In this document: positions 16,799 through 26,056 of the stretch, piece by piece | Position numbering within the stretch: the stretch's first letter is position 1 | Layout of the letters: each line of letters starts with the position of its first letter | Origin: an uncultured Phocaeicola sp. | Lineage (GTDB): Bacteria; Bacteroidota; Bacteroidia; Bacteroidales; Bacteroidaceae | Reading direction: 5' to 3' | DNA: 37,395 bases | NCBI GenBank assembly: GCA_944319745.1 | Contig: CALUET010000006.1 | Location: forward strand, 1 to 37,395 | Made by a program: the position numbers and the translations under genes | Notes under the pieces: model-generated | Told to the model about the DNA's origin: nothing | Seen by the model: only the letters and a program-made list of their open reading frames with translations | The model's database searches: none

Positions 16799-16862
16799 CG
16801 CTCCCAGCAGAAATACCCAAAAGGCATTCTGCTTGTTTTTTTCTTAGATTTCCTTGTTTCAT
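16799..16862 (-). other. out-of-frame start and signal-peptide segment of the SusC gene, with A7 tract
   Basis: On the minus strand an ATG at 16860-16862 opens MKQGNLRKK, a normal SusC start. The frame that continues into the protein reads NKQNAFWVFLLGAMTV, a normal basic-hydrophobic signal core, but that frame has a TAA just upstream and no start codon. The two frames meet at seven A (plus-strand T at 16836-16842). Six or nine A would join them. In the present frame the ATG gives a 42-residue peptide. Causes could be phase variation, a fixed mutation, transcriptional slippage on the A-run, or a sequencing error. Confidence 0.8.
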
Positions 16863-17158
16863 AATATTAATAAATGAATGTTTAATAATAAAAGACTTTA
16901 TATTAATTAAGTCTAATTATCAGATTTTATTAGCTTTGTGTCAGTCTATTAAATTATATTTTGCAGCAAAAGAAGAAAAAAAAACGATATTTTGAACAAC
17001 GGAAAGCTATAAAATAACATAATGAATAAATAAAATTCTTTAATTACTTCGACGATTATATCCAAGGAAAAGCACCTGCGCTAAAGAATATTTCTTACAT
17101 TTGCATAAACTATGAGAAAGATATTTATATTTTTATATTACCAATAAGACTATATTAT
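16863..17158. other. AT-rich divergent intergenic region between SusC and the esterase
   Basis: A stretch of 296 bases, strongly AT-rich, with no open frame of note. It contains the plus-strand -7 element for the esterase (17096) and another plus-strand TAGCTTTG at 16930-16937 with no gene nearby to serve. I found no clear minus-strand TAnnTTTG for SusC, and no regulator gene lies next to the locus. Confidence 0.5.
17096..17103 (+). promoter_or_regulatory. Bacteroidetes -7 element (TACATTTG) for the esterase gene
   Basis: An exact TAnnTTTG match, 55 bases before the start codon. No clear -33 TTTG is seen. Confidence 0.5.
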
Positions 17159-17956
17159 ATGAAATTTATTTCTTTTTTACTTACACTTTTCATTACGATT
17201 TCCGCATACGCGCAAGAATATCGCACGGAAACCAATATTGCTTACCGGGACAAAGGAAATGAATATGCCCTGGAACGTTGCAAAATCGACTTGTATTATC
17301 CCACGGAGAAGACAGATTTCCCCACCGTTGTCTGGTTTCATGGCGGAGGATTGACGGGCGGTTCCCGGTTTATCCCCGAAGAGTTGAAAAATTGCGGTAT
17401 CGCAATTGTGGCTGTAAACTACCGTCTTCTCCCCAAAGCATCCCTGTCTGAATGCATAGACGACGCGGCAGCTGCCGTAGCATGGACCTTTAAAAACATT
17501 GAAAAATACGGAGGAAGTACAAAAAAGATCTTCGTGTCCGGACACTCGGCCGGCGGCTATCTGACAAACATGATTGGTCTTGACAAAAAATGGCTGGCAC
17601 ATTATGGCATAGACGCCGATTCGATTGCCGCACTTGCCCCGTTCAGCGGACACGCAATAAGCCATTTTGCTTATCGGGAAGCGAAGGGAATGAAATCGAC
17701 ACAGCCCAGCATCGACGAATTTGCCCCGCTGTTTTACGTCCGTCCCGACGCACCTCCTCTCATCATCATCTCCGGAGACCGTGAAATGGAACTGCTGGGA
17801 AGATATGAAGAAACCGCTTATTTGTGGCGCATGATGAAAGTAAACGGACATAAGGAGACCTATCTTTACGAATTAGACGGGTACGATCACGGCTCAATGT
17901 ACGTTCCCGCGTTTCACATCCTGAAGGCACACATCAAACGCATCACGGGGAATTGA
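17159..17956 (+). CDS. secreted alpha/beta-hydrolase esterase (HSL/BD-FAE-like)
   Basis: A 265-residue periplasmic hydrolase with a Sec signal ending AYA-QE. The hormone-sensitive-lipase-like oxyanion motif HGGG follows VVWF. The nucleophile elbow is GHSAGG (Ser130). The acid is likely the Asp in SGDREMEL and the base is the His in GYDHGSM. VAVNYRLLP is typical of the family. Such enzymes remove acyl groups from small esters or decorated glycans. It is divergent from the SusC gene, so a role in stripping acetyl groups from the imported glycan is plausible but unproven. Confidence 0.85.
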   Translation: MKFISFLLTLFITISAYAQEYRTETNIAYRDKGNEYALERCKIDLYYPTEKTDFPTVVWFHGGGLTGGSRFIPEELKNCGIAIVAVNYRLLPKASLSECIDDAAAAVAWTFKNIEKYGGSTKKIFVSGHSAGGYLTNMIGLDKKWLAHYGIDADSIAALAPFSGHAISHFAYREAKGMKSTQPSIDEFAPLFYVRPDAPPLIIISGDREMELLGRYEETAYLWRMMKVNGHKETYLYELDGYDHGSMYVPAFHILKAHIKRITGN

Positions 17957-18052
17957 TCAGAAGAAGGCATTCCCACAAACAAAACAACGGAATCTTTTCC
18001 TGCAATCACCGCATTTCTCAAGAGAGACATTGGGCGACAATACAAAAATTCA

Positions 18053-18060
18053 TACCTTTG
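18053..18060 (+). promoter_or_regulatory. Bacteroidetes promoter (TACCTTTG) for the RNA methyltransferase run
   Basis: An exact TAnnTTTG match with a TTG at 18030-18032, 20 bases upstream, as the -33 element. The start codon is 32 bases downstream. It probably drives the long plus-strand cluster that begins here. Confidence 0.6.
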
Positions 18061-18092
18061 CAGCCATTAACGTAATGACTTAATTGACAGAA

Positions 18093-19436
18093 ATGAATCA
18101 AGAATTTGAGCTGATAGCCAAAACATTTCAGGGACTGGAAGACGTCCTGGCGGAAGAACTCACCCAATTGGGCGCCGACAACATCGAGATCGGGCGACGC
18201 ATGGTTTCCTTTACCGGCGACAAAAAGATGATGTATGAGGCCAACTTTTACCTGCGCACAGCCATTCGTATATTGAAGCCCATTAAGCACTTCGCCGCAC
18301 AAAATGCCGACGAAGTCTACAATGCCGTAAAAAGCATTCCGTGGGAAGAATATATGGACAACACGAACAGTTTTGCCGTCGATGCAGTGGTTTACTCCAC
18401 AGAGTTCCGGCACTCCAAGTTTGTTGCCTACAAAGTAAAAGATGCCATTGCCGATTATTTCAGAGAAAAAACGGGCAAACGTCCGTCAGTCCGCCTCAAC
18501 AATCCCGACCTCATTCTGAACATCCACGTGGCAGAAACCCAATGTACCCTGTCATTGGACAGCTCGGGCGAGTCACTGCACCGCAGGGGATACCGGCAAG
18601 AACAGGTGGAAGCTCCGCTGAATGAAGTGTTGGCTGCAGGAATGATCCTCATGACCGGTTGGAAAGGCGAATGCGATCTCATCGATCCCATGTGCGGTTC
18701 GGGAACAATCCCCATCGAAGCTGCACTCATCGCACGAAACATCGCACCCGGAATATTCCGGAAAAGTTTCGGATTCGAGAAATGGAAAGATTTCGACAAG
18801 GAATTATTCGACGCCATCTATAACGACGATTCAAAAGAAAGACCGTTCCGGCATAAGATATACGGCTACGACAATAACCCAAAAGCCTACGAAATAGCGA
18901 CACATAACGTAAAGGCCGCCGGAGTAAACAAGGACGTTATCCTGAAAATACAACCTTTTCAGAAATTCGAACAACCGAAAGAAAAGAGCATCATCATAAC
19001 CAATCCTCCTTACGGGGAACGCATATCTTCAGACGATCTATTGGGACTGTATAAAATGATCGGCGAACGGTTAAAGCATGCTTTTATCGGCAATGAAGCA
19101 TGGATTTTAAGTTATCGCGAGGAATGTTTCGACCAAATCGGACTGAAACCTTCCGTTAAAATTCCGTTATTCAACGGGGCTTTGGAGTGCCAATACCGAA
19201 GATACAAACTCTTCGAGGGGAAATACAAGACTTTCCGAGGCGAAGACCATATAAAAAGCGGTACAGCCGATAAAAGAAAGGACGGGTTCAAAAAAGACAT
19301 TCCGTTCCTAAAATTCAACCACCGAAGCGAAAAACAGCCGGACAAAGAAAGGAGAAATGCCGGAACAGACGACGGCCGCCCGAAACTTCCGGAGGGGCCT
19401 CGCTACATACATGTCCGCAAAAGGCCGAAAAAATAA
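18093..19436 (+). CDS. THUMP-domain class I RNA methyltransferase (RlmL-type)
   Basis: A 447-residue SAM-dependent N2-guanine RNA methyltransferase, probably acting on 23S rRNA like the N-terminal half of E. coli RlmKL. The ferredoxin-like/THUMP region (about 1-155) is followed by the family linker SLDSSGESLHRRGYR. The Rossmann methyltransferase has DPMCGSGTIPIEAAL (SAM loop) and the catalytic NPPYGERI. The last 70 residues are a Lys/Arg-rich tail (KGSGTADKRKDG-like, ending VRKRPKK), suggesting RNA contact. The ATG at 18093 is preferred over the TTG at 18084. The exact target nucleotide is not determined by sequence. Confidence 0.88.
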   Translation: MNQEFELIAKTFQGLEDVLAEELTQLGADNIEIGRRMVSFTGDKKMMYEANFYLRTAIRILKPIKHFAAQNADEVYNAVKSIPWEEYMDNTNSFAVDAVVYSTEFRHSKFVAYKVKDAIADYFREKTGKRPSVRLNNPDLILNIHVAETQCTLSLDSSGESLHRRGYRQEQVEAPLNEVLAAGMILMTGWKGECDLIDPMCGSGTIPIEAALIARNIAPGIFRKSFGFEKWKDFDKELFDAIYNDDSKERPFRHKIYGYDNNPKAYEIATHNVKAAGVNKDVILKIQPFQKFEQPKEKSIIITNPPYGERISSDDLLGLYKMIGERLKHAFIGNEAWILSYREECFDQIGLKPSVKIPLFNGALECQYRRYKLFEGKYKTFRGEDHIKSGTADKRKDGFKKDIPFLKFNHRSEKQPDKERRNAGTDDGRPKLPEGPRYIHVRKRPKK

Positions 19437-19476
19437 AAACATATGTCATAAAGTTCACATAATAAAGATATATCCG

Positions 19477-21762
19477 ATGAAACGAACTTTTTTATTCATT
19501 TATCTATTCTGCATAATGATTGCCGCCTCTTTTTCTCAAGAAAAAAAAGCATTTACACTTAACGATGTGATACCGGGAGGAAGTAATTACTTCAATCTTA
19601 TCCCTCAAAATATGCCCGGATTACAATGGTGGGGCGATATATGTATCCGCACAGATGTGGAAGATATTAAAACTATCGACGTAAAAACGGGAAAAGAAAC
19701 CGTACTGCTCACCCTGAAAGAAGTGAACGATGCATTGCAAAACGGAGAAAAACCGTACAAACTCTCGCATCCGGTAAAACCACTCCGCTCTTTGCAAGGT
19801 GCATCCCTGCCCTGGGAAAAACAAAAGATCGTGAAGTTTTCCGGAAAAGTTGGAGATGAAAGAAGCAGCGAAAGCTATACTTTCTTTTATGACTTCGGGT
19901 TGAAAAAACTAACCAACATGTTCCGCATAGGAGAAGAAGGCGCTACCAACTTCGACTTCTGCAAGGAAAACGGTTACTTGGCCTACACGTCGGGAGATCA
20001 TTTATACATCATCCGCCAAGGAGACCGCTCAACTCCGGTCAGCCCGCACGCCGCCGGTAAAAAAGAGAAGGCAAGAGACATCGTTTACGGCCAGGCCGTT
20101 CATCGCAACGAATTCGGTATTTACAAAGGAACGTTCTGGAGTCCGAAAGGTTCTTACCTGGCTTTTTACCGCATGGATCAAAGCATGGTGACCGATTACC
20201 CGCAAGTGAACACCACAACCCGCATCGCAACCCTCGAACCGGACAAGTATCCTATGGCCGGAATGACCAGTCATAAGGTCACAGTCGGCGTATATAACAT
20301 CGCAACGGAAAAGACCGTTTACTTACAAACCGGCGATCCTACCGACAGATATTTCACCAACATCAGCTGGTCTCCCGACGAAAAAAGCATCTATCTGATA
20401 GAATTAAACCGCGACCAGAACCACGCGCAGTTGATACGTTACGACGCCGAAAGCGGAGAAAGAAAAGAACTGCTTTACGAAGAAATGCACGCACGTTACG
20501 TAGAACCCCAGCACCCGTTAATATTTTTGCCGTGGGACGACACAAAATTCATCTACCAAAGTCAGCGTGACGGCTTCAATCATTTATATCTTTTCGATAC
20601 GCAAGCTCCCCGGGAGCCCGAGACAGTACAAGGAAAAGATCCCGAATGCCGTTATCGCTCTTACGTAGCGGTGACTCCGATTACCGAGGGGGAATGGCTG
20701 GTACAAAACGTTCTCGGCTTCAATGCGAAGAAGAAAGAAATCATCGTTGCCAGCACAGAGATCTCCCCTTTACAGACAAATCTCTTCAGCATAAGCCTGA
20801 AAACCGGCAAACGCACCCTGATCGGTTCAGACGATGGCGTACATAATGCACAACTTTCCGGCAGTGGAACATACGTAATCGACAACTTCACATCGGCCAA
20901 AGTTCCGCGCATCATCAGCATTCTGCCGACAAACGGAAAACAGGGAACTACTTTGTTTACGGCTTCCGATCCTCTGAAAGAACAATACAACCTGCCGGAA
21001 ATCACCATCGGGACGATAAAAGCTGTCGACGGAGAAACCGATCTTTACTACCGTTTAATTAAACCGGTCAATTTCGATCCGACGAAGAAATACCCGGCCA
21101 TTATCTATGTTTACGGAGGACCGCATGCACAAGTGGTAAAGAACACGCGCTTTTATGCAGCCGGAGGATGGGACCTGTACATGGCACAACAGGGATACGT
21201 CATGCTGAGCATCGATAACCGCGGGAGCGACAACCGCGGGATCCAATTTGAAAACCGCATGTTCCGCCACTTGGGAGTGGAAGAGATGAAAGACCAGGTT
21301 GAGGGTGCCAAATTCCTCCAATCGCTATCTTTTGTCGATGCAAACAAGATCGGAGTACACGGATGGAGCTTTGGAGGTTTCATGACAACGAATCTGATGC
21401 TCTCCTATCCCGAAATCTTCAAGGTGGGTGTTGCCGGCGGCCCGGTCATCGACTGGCAATTTTACGAAGTAATGTACGGGGAACGATATATGGACACCCC
21501 GCAAGATAACCCCGAAGGATATGCAGGCTCTAACCTGCGTGCCAAGGCCGGCAACCTGAAGGGACGCCTGCAAATTATTATCGGAGGCACCGATCCTACC
21601 TGCGTACCACAGCACAGCATCACATTCCTGCGCGCATGCATCGATGCAGGAACGCAGCCCGACTTCTTCATTTACCCGGAAGACGGACATAACATGGTGG
21701 GCCGCGACCGTGTACATCTGCACGAACGCATAGCCCGATACTTTTTCGATTACTTAAAATAA
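19477..21762 (+). CDS. S9B dipeptidyl peptidase IV family protease
   Basis: A 761-residue secreted serine peptidase with a signal peptide ([21 protein letters not shown]), an N-terminal beta-propeller (DPPIV_N) covering roughly 90-510, and a C-terminal alpha/beta-hydrolase domain. The catalytic Ser631 is in GWSFGG, Asp in GGTDPTCVP and His in EDGHNM. DPP IV enzymes remove X-Pro or X-Ala dipeptides in the periplasm, feeding peptide catabolism in gut Bacteroidales. The frame is open 120 bases further upstream, overlapping the methyltransferase gene, but only ATG 19477 gives a signal peptide. Confidence 0.93.
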   Translation: MKRTFLFIYLFCIMIAASFSQEKKAFTLNDVIPGGSNYFNLIPQNMPGLQWWGDICIRTDVEDIKTIDVKTGKETVLLTLKEVNDALQNGEKPYKLSHPVKPLRSLQGASLPWEKQKIVKFSGKVGDERSSESYTFFYDFGLKKLTNMFRIGEEGATNFDFCKENGYLAYTSGDHLYIIRQGDRSTPVSPHAAGKKEKARDIVYGQAVHRNEFGIYKGTFWSPKGSYLAFYRMDQSMVTDYPQVNTTTRIATLEPDKYPMAGMTSHKVTVGVYNIATEKTVYLQTGDPTDRYFTNISWSPDEKSIYLIELNRDQNHAQLIRYDAESGERKELLYEEMHARYVEPQHPLIFLPWDDTKFIYQSQRDGFNHLYLFDTQAPREPETVQGKDPECRYRSYVAVTPITEGEWLVQNVLGFNAKKKEIIVASTEISPLQTNLFSISLKTGKRTLIGSDDGVHNAQLSGSGTYVIDNFTSAKVPRIISILPTNGKQGTTLFTASDPLKEQYNLPEITIGTIKAVDGETDLYYRLIKPVNFDPTKKYPAIIYVYGGPHAQVVKNTRFYAAGGWDLYMAQQGYVMLSIDNRGSDNRGIQFENRMFRHLGVEEMKDQVEGAKFLQSLSFVDANKIGVHGWSFGGFMTTNLMLSYPEIFKVGVAGGPVIDWQFYEVMYGERYMDTPQDNPEGYAGSNLRAKAGNLKGRLQIIIGGTDPTCVPQHSITFLRACIDAGTQPDFFIYPEDGHNMVGRDRVHLHERIARYFFDYLK

Positions 21763-21784
21763 CAACCCTTCTAACAAAAACATT

Positions 21785-23059
21785 ATGAAACTATTATTAT
21801 TAGGCTCCGGAGGACGCGAACACGCATTGGCATGGAAGATCGCCCAAAGCCCGAAAATCGAAAAATTATATATCGCTCCCGGTAATGCCGGAACAAGCGA
21901 AGTGGGCGAAAACATCGCCATAAAAGCCGACGACTTCGAAGCAATCAGGCAAACCGTCCTCGAAAAAGGGATCGACATGGTGGTTGTGGGTCCGGAAGAT
22001 CCGCTGGTAAAAGGCATATACGACTACTTCAAACAAGATGAAGCCCTGAACAAAATCCCTGTCATCGGCCCGTCGAAGGCAGGAGCTGTTCTCGAAGGGA
22101 GCAAAGAATTTGCCAAAGGTTTCATGCAACGCCACGGCATCCCCACCGCCGGATATAAAAGCATTACGGCAGACAATTTGGAAGAAGGTCTGGCATATCT
22201 CAAGACCTTGCAAGCTCCTTATGTCCTAAAAGCAGACGGATTGTGCGCAGGAAAAGGCGTATTGATACTCCCGACGCTGGAAGAAGCCCAAAAAGAACTG
22301 AAGGAAATGCTGGGAGGTATGTTCGGAAAAGCCTCGGCCACCGTTGTCATAGAAGAGTTCCTAAGCGGCATTGAATGCTCGGTTTTTGTATTGACCGACG
22401 GGAAAAGTTACAAAATCCTGCCCGAAGCAAAAGATTACAAACGCATTGGAGAAGGCGACACGGGCCTGAATACCGGAGGAATGGGCTCCATCTCTCCCGT
22501 ACCGTTTGCCGACGCTGCCTGGATGAAAAAGGTGGAAGACCGCATTATCCGCCCCACAATCGAAGGATTGGCCGAGGAAAACATCGACTACAAAGGCTTT
22601 ATTTTTTTCGGATTAATTAATGTAAAAGGTAATCCGATGGTCATCGAATACAATGTTCGCATGGGCGATCCGGAAACAGAAAGCGTCATGTTGCGAATAA
22701 AAAGCGATTTGGTCGACCTGCTTGAAGGCGTGGCCGAAGGAAATCTTGCCGAAAGAGTTCTGGAAACGGATCCGCGAAGTGCGGTATGCGTCATGCTTGT
22801 TTCCGGCGGATACCCCGAGACTTATGAAAAAGGATTCCCCATTACAGGCATAGAAGAAGCGCGCAATGCAGGAAGCATCGTATTCCATGCAGGAACAGCC
22901 TGCAAAGAGGGACAAACCGTAACGGCAGGCGGACGTGTCATTGCCGTAAGTTCTTATGGGAAAGATAAGAAAGAAGCTCTGGCAACGTCATTTGCAAATG
23001 CAAAAAAGATAGAATTCAACAAGAAATATTTCCGCTCCGATATCGGATTCGACTTGTAA
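21785..23059 (+). CDS. purD: phosphoribosylamine-glycine ligase (GAR synthetase)
   Basis: A 424-residue ATP-grasp enzyme that joins 5-phosphoribosylamine and glycine in purine synthesis. N-terminal [15 protein letters not shown], the ATP-grasp core ([15 protein letters not shown]), [12 protein letters not shown] and [10 protein letters not shown] are all diagnostic, and length is standard. It starts 22 bases after the peptidase gene and is followed 18 bases later by a membrane-protein gene, within one cluster. Confidence 0.97.
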   Translation: MKLLLLGSGGREHALAWKIAQSPKIEKLYIAPGNAGTSEVGENIAIKADDFEAIRQTVLEKGIDMVVVGPEDPLVKGIYDYFKQDEALNKIPVIGPSKAGAVLEGSKEFAKGFMQRHGIPTAGYKSITADNLEEGLAYLKTLQAPYVLKADGLCAGKGVLILPTLEEAQKELKEMLGGMFGKASATVVIEEFLSGIECSVFVLTDGKSYKILPEAKDYKRIGEGDTGLNTGGMGSISPVPFADAAWMKKVEDRIIRPTIEGLAEENIDYKGFIFFGLINVKGNPMVIEYNVRMGDPETESVMLRIKSDLVDLLEGVAEGNLAERVLETDPRSAVCVMLVSGGYPETYEKGFPITGIEEARNAGSIVFHAGTACKEGQTVTAGGRVIAVSSYGKDKKEALATSFANAKKIEFNKKYFRSDIGFDL

Positions 23060-23077
23060 CAATTTAAAACATTCCCC

Positions 23078-24016
23078 ATGAGCGTAAGGAATAAATTTCA
23101 ATATGCAGTGGCAACAGGAAGAAGAACTCTTCTTGTTGCTACCATCATTGCCTTACTCATTTGGGGAATTACTTTACAAAAATGGGAAGACGGATATGTC
23201 TTCTTAGCCGTTTTTGCCGCAACATTCCTGCTGACGGAGCTGAACACACGCTTCGCACTGATACGCACCCGCACGGCACTTCCGGCAACAATGTTTCTAT
23301 TATTCTGCGGAACACTTCCCGTCTTGCACGTCATTTCGTGGAGTTGTCTGTTACCTTTCCTCTACATATTTCTGTTACATTCACTCTTTAAGAGTTACGA
23401 GTCATACTCGTGTCATGCGACCATTTTCCACACATTTCTTTCACTGAGCCTCATCAGTCTGATTGTTCCACCGATAATTTTCCTCGGTTTCTTCATTTAT
23501 TTGCACATGGTCAGTCTGCGCTCATTGAACATACGTTCCTTTTTTGCCGGAATAATCGGGCTGATCACTCCCTATGTATTTATGGTCAGTTTTGCCATTT
23601 TCTACGATAAACCGGACATATACATGCCCGTTCTTGAAAAGATATATACGTTTTCCCCCATCGATTACAGCCGTCTTTCTCTGCAAACATACGCCTCGTG
23701 GGGTGTCATTCTCCTGCTTTCTTTCGTAGGAAGTACCTCTTATCTGACATCCCGGCACAAGGACAAAGTAAAAACCCGCATCCTTCTGCATATCATTTTC
23801 ATGATGCAAATCTGGATAATCGCCCTGGCGTTTTTACAACCGCAATACGCCGAACATTTACTTTTACTGCAGATTGTAAACTGTTCTATCCTATGCAGTC
23901 ACCTGTTTGCCCTGACGTTCAATCGCTTTACGCGCGTCTTCTTTGCCCTGACCTGCGTCCTTTGGATCGCACTTTACTTATTCAACCTATGGATGCCTTC
24001 ATTCAATTTTTTATAG
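23078..24016 (+). CDS. polytopic membrane protein of unknown function (DUF6427-like)
   Basis: A 312-residue protein with about eight to ten hydrophobic helices and short loops, and no recognised catalytic motif. It resembles the Bacteroidetes-only membrane proteins annotated as DUF6427, often found beside purD, but this assignment is from memory. The 3' end overlaps the next gene by 28 bases, so the two are probably translated together. Confidence 0.75.
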   Translation: MSVRNKFQYAVATGRRTLLVATIIALLIWGITLQKWEDGYVFLAVFAATFLLTELNTRFALIRTRTALPATMFLLFCGTLPVLHVISWSCLLPFLYIFLLHSLFKSYESYSCHATIFHTFLSLSLISLIVPPIIFLGFFIYLHMVSLRSLNIRSFFAGIIGLITPYVFMVSFAIFYDKPDIYMPVLEKIYTFSPIDYSRLSLQTYASWGVILLLSFVGSTSYLTSRHKDKVKTRILLHIIFMMQIWIIALAFLQPQYAEHLLLLQIVNCSILCSHLFALTFNRFTRVFFALTCVLWIALYLFNLWMPSFNFL

Positions 24017-24453
24017 AGTGGGGTTATGCCGGAATGTTTATTTCGGCCTTTTTAGCAGGAACTGTCCTTCCATTCAGCTCGGAAGCCGTTCTTATAGCCT
24101 GCATAGGCTTGGGACTTGATCCGGTACTCTCGGTCGCCGCCACTGCCGCCGGAAACATTTTGGGAGGAATGACGTGTATCGGGATAGGAAGACTGGGGAA
24201 AAAAGAATGGATCGAGAAATATTTCAAGATAAACAAAGAGCAAATAGATCGGGCTTCGCGCTTTATTCATAATCGCGGGGCCTGCATGGCCCTATTCTCT
24301 TTCCTGCCCGTTATAGGAGACGCAATACTGATCGTGTTAGGACTGATGCGGGCAAATTTCCTTGTTGCCGTGCTTTTCATGGCCATCGGAAAGTCGGCCC
24401 GTTATGCCATCCTGGCAGGAACAGCATTAGGAGTTATCCAATTATTCAACTAA
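23989..24453 (+). CDS. DedA/VTT-type (YqaA-like) inner-membrane protein
   Basis: A 154-residue membrane protein. ATG 23989 gives MDAFIQFFIEWGYAGMFISAFLAG. The conserved re-entrant segment includes LPFSSEAVL and GNILGGMTCIGIGRLG. FSFLPVIGDAILIVLGLMR corresponds to the second VTT half. These proteins are linked to undecaprenyl-phosphate or phospholipid flipping. The frame stays open far upstream inside the previous gene, but only this start gives the normal N-terminus. Confidence 0.82.
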   Translation: MDAFIQFFIEWGYAGMFISAFLAGTVLPFSSEAVLIACIGLGLDPVLSVAATAAGNILGGMTCIGIGRLGKKEWIEKYFKINKEQIDRASRFIHNRGACMALFSFLPVIGDAILIVLGLMRANFLVAVLFMAIGKSARYAILAGTALGVIQLFN

Positions 24454-24466
24454 ACATCCCCGCGTT

Positions 24467-25129
24467 ATGCTACAATTAGAACCTACCGCCGACGGAAGCA
24501 ACACCTTATATGTACCGGAACTACAGGAACATTACCATTCGATAAAGGGAGCGCTGACCGAATCGATGCATATTTTCATCGAAATGGGACTGCGGCATTC
24601 CACCGTTCCATCGCCACATGTTCTCGAAATAGGGTTCGGGACCGGCCTGAACGCTTTCCTTACCCTGCTGGAAGCCGAGCAAAACAAGCGGAAAACAAGC
24701 TATACAAGCATAGAACTTTTCCCCGTCGGAGAGGAAATCATCCAGCGTCTGAAATACCCCGAAGGCATTTGCCCGGAGCATAAAGACCTGTATTATAAAT
24801 TACATTCCGCCGAATGGGGAACAACCGTCCCGATAACTTCTTTATTCACGCTGCACAAAATCGAAGCCGATTTTACCCAATACCCCATAAAAGGGAAATA
24901 CGACATCGTCTACTTCGACGCCTTCGCCCCCGAAAAACAACCGGAGATGTGGAATGAAAGGTTGTTCAAGGAATTATACTCCGCCCTGAACATAAACGGA
25001 ATACTTACCACCTATTGCGCAAAAGGAACGGTACGCCGTATGCTAAAGGCCTGCGGCTTTTATGTAGAACGTCTGCCCGGACCGCCCAAAGGAAAACGGG
25101 AAATCTTACGGGCCACGAAGACGGTTTGA
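24467..25129 (+). CDS. mnmD: tRNA 5-aminomethyl-uridine methyltransferase, stand-alone MnmD
   Basis: A 220-residue SAM-dependent methyltransferase corresponding to the N-terminal half of MnmC, which methylates nm5U34 of tRNA. Motifs in order: HYHSIKGALTES, the SAM loop EIGFGTGLNAF, YFDAFAPEKQPEMW (catalytic Asp), TYCAKGTVRR and PGPPKGKREILRA. The oxidase half is absent, as in other Bacteroidetes and Firmicutes. It follows the VTT gene by 13 bases. Confidence 0.9.
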   Translation: MLQLEPTADGSNTLYVPELQEHYHSIKGALTESMHIFIEMGLRHSTVPSPHVLEIGFGTGLNAFLTLLEAEQNKRKTSYTSIELFPVGEEIIQRLKYPEGICPEHKDLYYKLHSAEWGTTVPITSLFTLHKIEADFTQYPIKGKYDIVYFDAFAPEKQPEMWNERLFKELYSALNINGILTTYCAKGTVRRMLKACGFYVERLPGPPKGKREILRATKTV

Positions 25130-25168
25130 CAAAAACATCCCCGCCAAATGCAATACAATAAAAAACAT

Positions 25169-25176
25169 TATCTTTG
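25169..25176 (+). promoter_or_regulatory. -7 element (TATCTTTG) almost touching the lipoprotein start codon
   Basis: An exact TAnnTTTG match ends four bases before ATG 25181. If used, the transcript would be nearly leaderless. No good -33 element is seen, and the gene may equally be read from the upstream cluster. Confidence 0.4.
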
Positions 25177-25180
25177 CAAC

Positions 25181-26056
25181 ATGAAAATAAATCATCTCAT
25201 TATCCTGCTGTTTGCACTGATCATCCTGCAGGGATGCGGGGGGAAAAACCGGACATCCGACCGGCCGACGCTGACCGTCACCCTTGAACCTCTGCGCTAT
25301 TTTACCGAAGCCATTGCCGGCGACAGATACAACGTGGTCAGCATGGTTCCCGAAGGAAACAGTCCTGAGACTTACGATCCGACGCCCCAACAAATGGTTG
25401 CGCTAACAAAAAGTACGGCTTATCTGCGCATCGGATATATCGGATTTGAACAAAACTGGATGGACAAGCTGAAATCCAACGCACCGCATCTCCGCATATT
25501 TGACACTTCGCAAGGTGTCTCTCTCATCCGCGAGGAAACATTTGAGCACGGAGACCACCACCATCCGGAAGGAGTAGAGCCACATATCTGGAACTCGCCG
25601 AGAAATGCATCCATCATAGCAACCAACATTTACCATGCGCTTTGCGACATCGACTCGGGAAACCGCGCTTATTACAAACAACGTCTGGACAGCCTTTCCC
25701 TGATAATCGAGCGCACCGACCAAAAAATCCGCTCATTGCTCTCGACAGCCGACAGCACATTCCTCATTTACCATCCGGCGCTTTCATATTATGCGCGCGA
25801 TTACGGACTGACACAGATCAGCATCGAGGAAGGCGGGAAAGAGCCTTCTCCCACACGTTTGCAGGAACTGATAGAAAAATGCCGCCGTGCAAACGTGCAA
25901 ACCATATTCGTCCAACAGGAGTTCGATACCCACAATGCGGAATCCATCGCGCGGGAACTTAAACTGAACATCATCCGCATCAACCCGTTGAACTACCATT
26001 GGGAAGAAGAAATGATCCGAATAGCCGGCGCACTAAACAAAAAGAAACAATCATGA
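25181..26056 (+). CDS. ZnuA-like metal ABC transporter substrate-binding lipoprotein
   Basis: A 291-residue cluster-9 (A-I) solute-binding lipoprotein for Zn or Mn. Lipobox LQGC gives Cys19. The two lobes carry ligand positions: HHHPEGVEPHIWNSP (His-rich loop and EPHIW), YHPALSYYARDYG and QQEFDTHNAE. The first ligand motif usually reads PHxYEPTP; here it is PETYDPTP, a Glu in place of the His, so metal choice cannot be assumed. ATG 25181 is preferred over an in-frame ATG 33 bases upstream because it gives a compact signal. It overlaps the ATPase gene by ATGA. Confidence 0.86.
   Translation: MKINHLIILLFALIILQGCGGKNRTSDRPTLTVTLEPLRYFTEAIAGDRYNVVSMVPEGNSPETYDPTPQQMVALTKSTAYLRIGYIGFEQNWMDKLKSNAPHLRIFDTSQGVSLIREETFEHGDHHHPEGVEPHIWNSPRNASIIATNIYHALCDIDSGNRAYYKQRLDSLSLIIERTDQKIRSLLSTADSTFLIYHPALSYYARDYGLTQISIEEGGKEPSPTRLQELIEKCRRANVQTIFVQQEFDTHNAESIARELKLNIIRINPLNYHWEEEMIRIAGALNKKKQS

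Noticed and set aside
17177-17851. A 224-codon minus-strand open frame opposite the esterase
   Set aside because: The plus-strand esterase has a signal peptide and full catalytic triad; the opposite frame shows no recognisable motif.
19357-19476. Upstream extension of the dipeptidyl peptidase frame
   Set aside because: It overlaps the end of the methyltransferase gene and would bury the signal peptide; ATG 19477 is the natural start.
23698-23988. Upstream extension of the VTT protein frame
   Set aside because: It lies wholly inside the preceding membrane-protein gene and adds non-family sequence; ATG 23989 fits the family.
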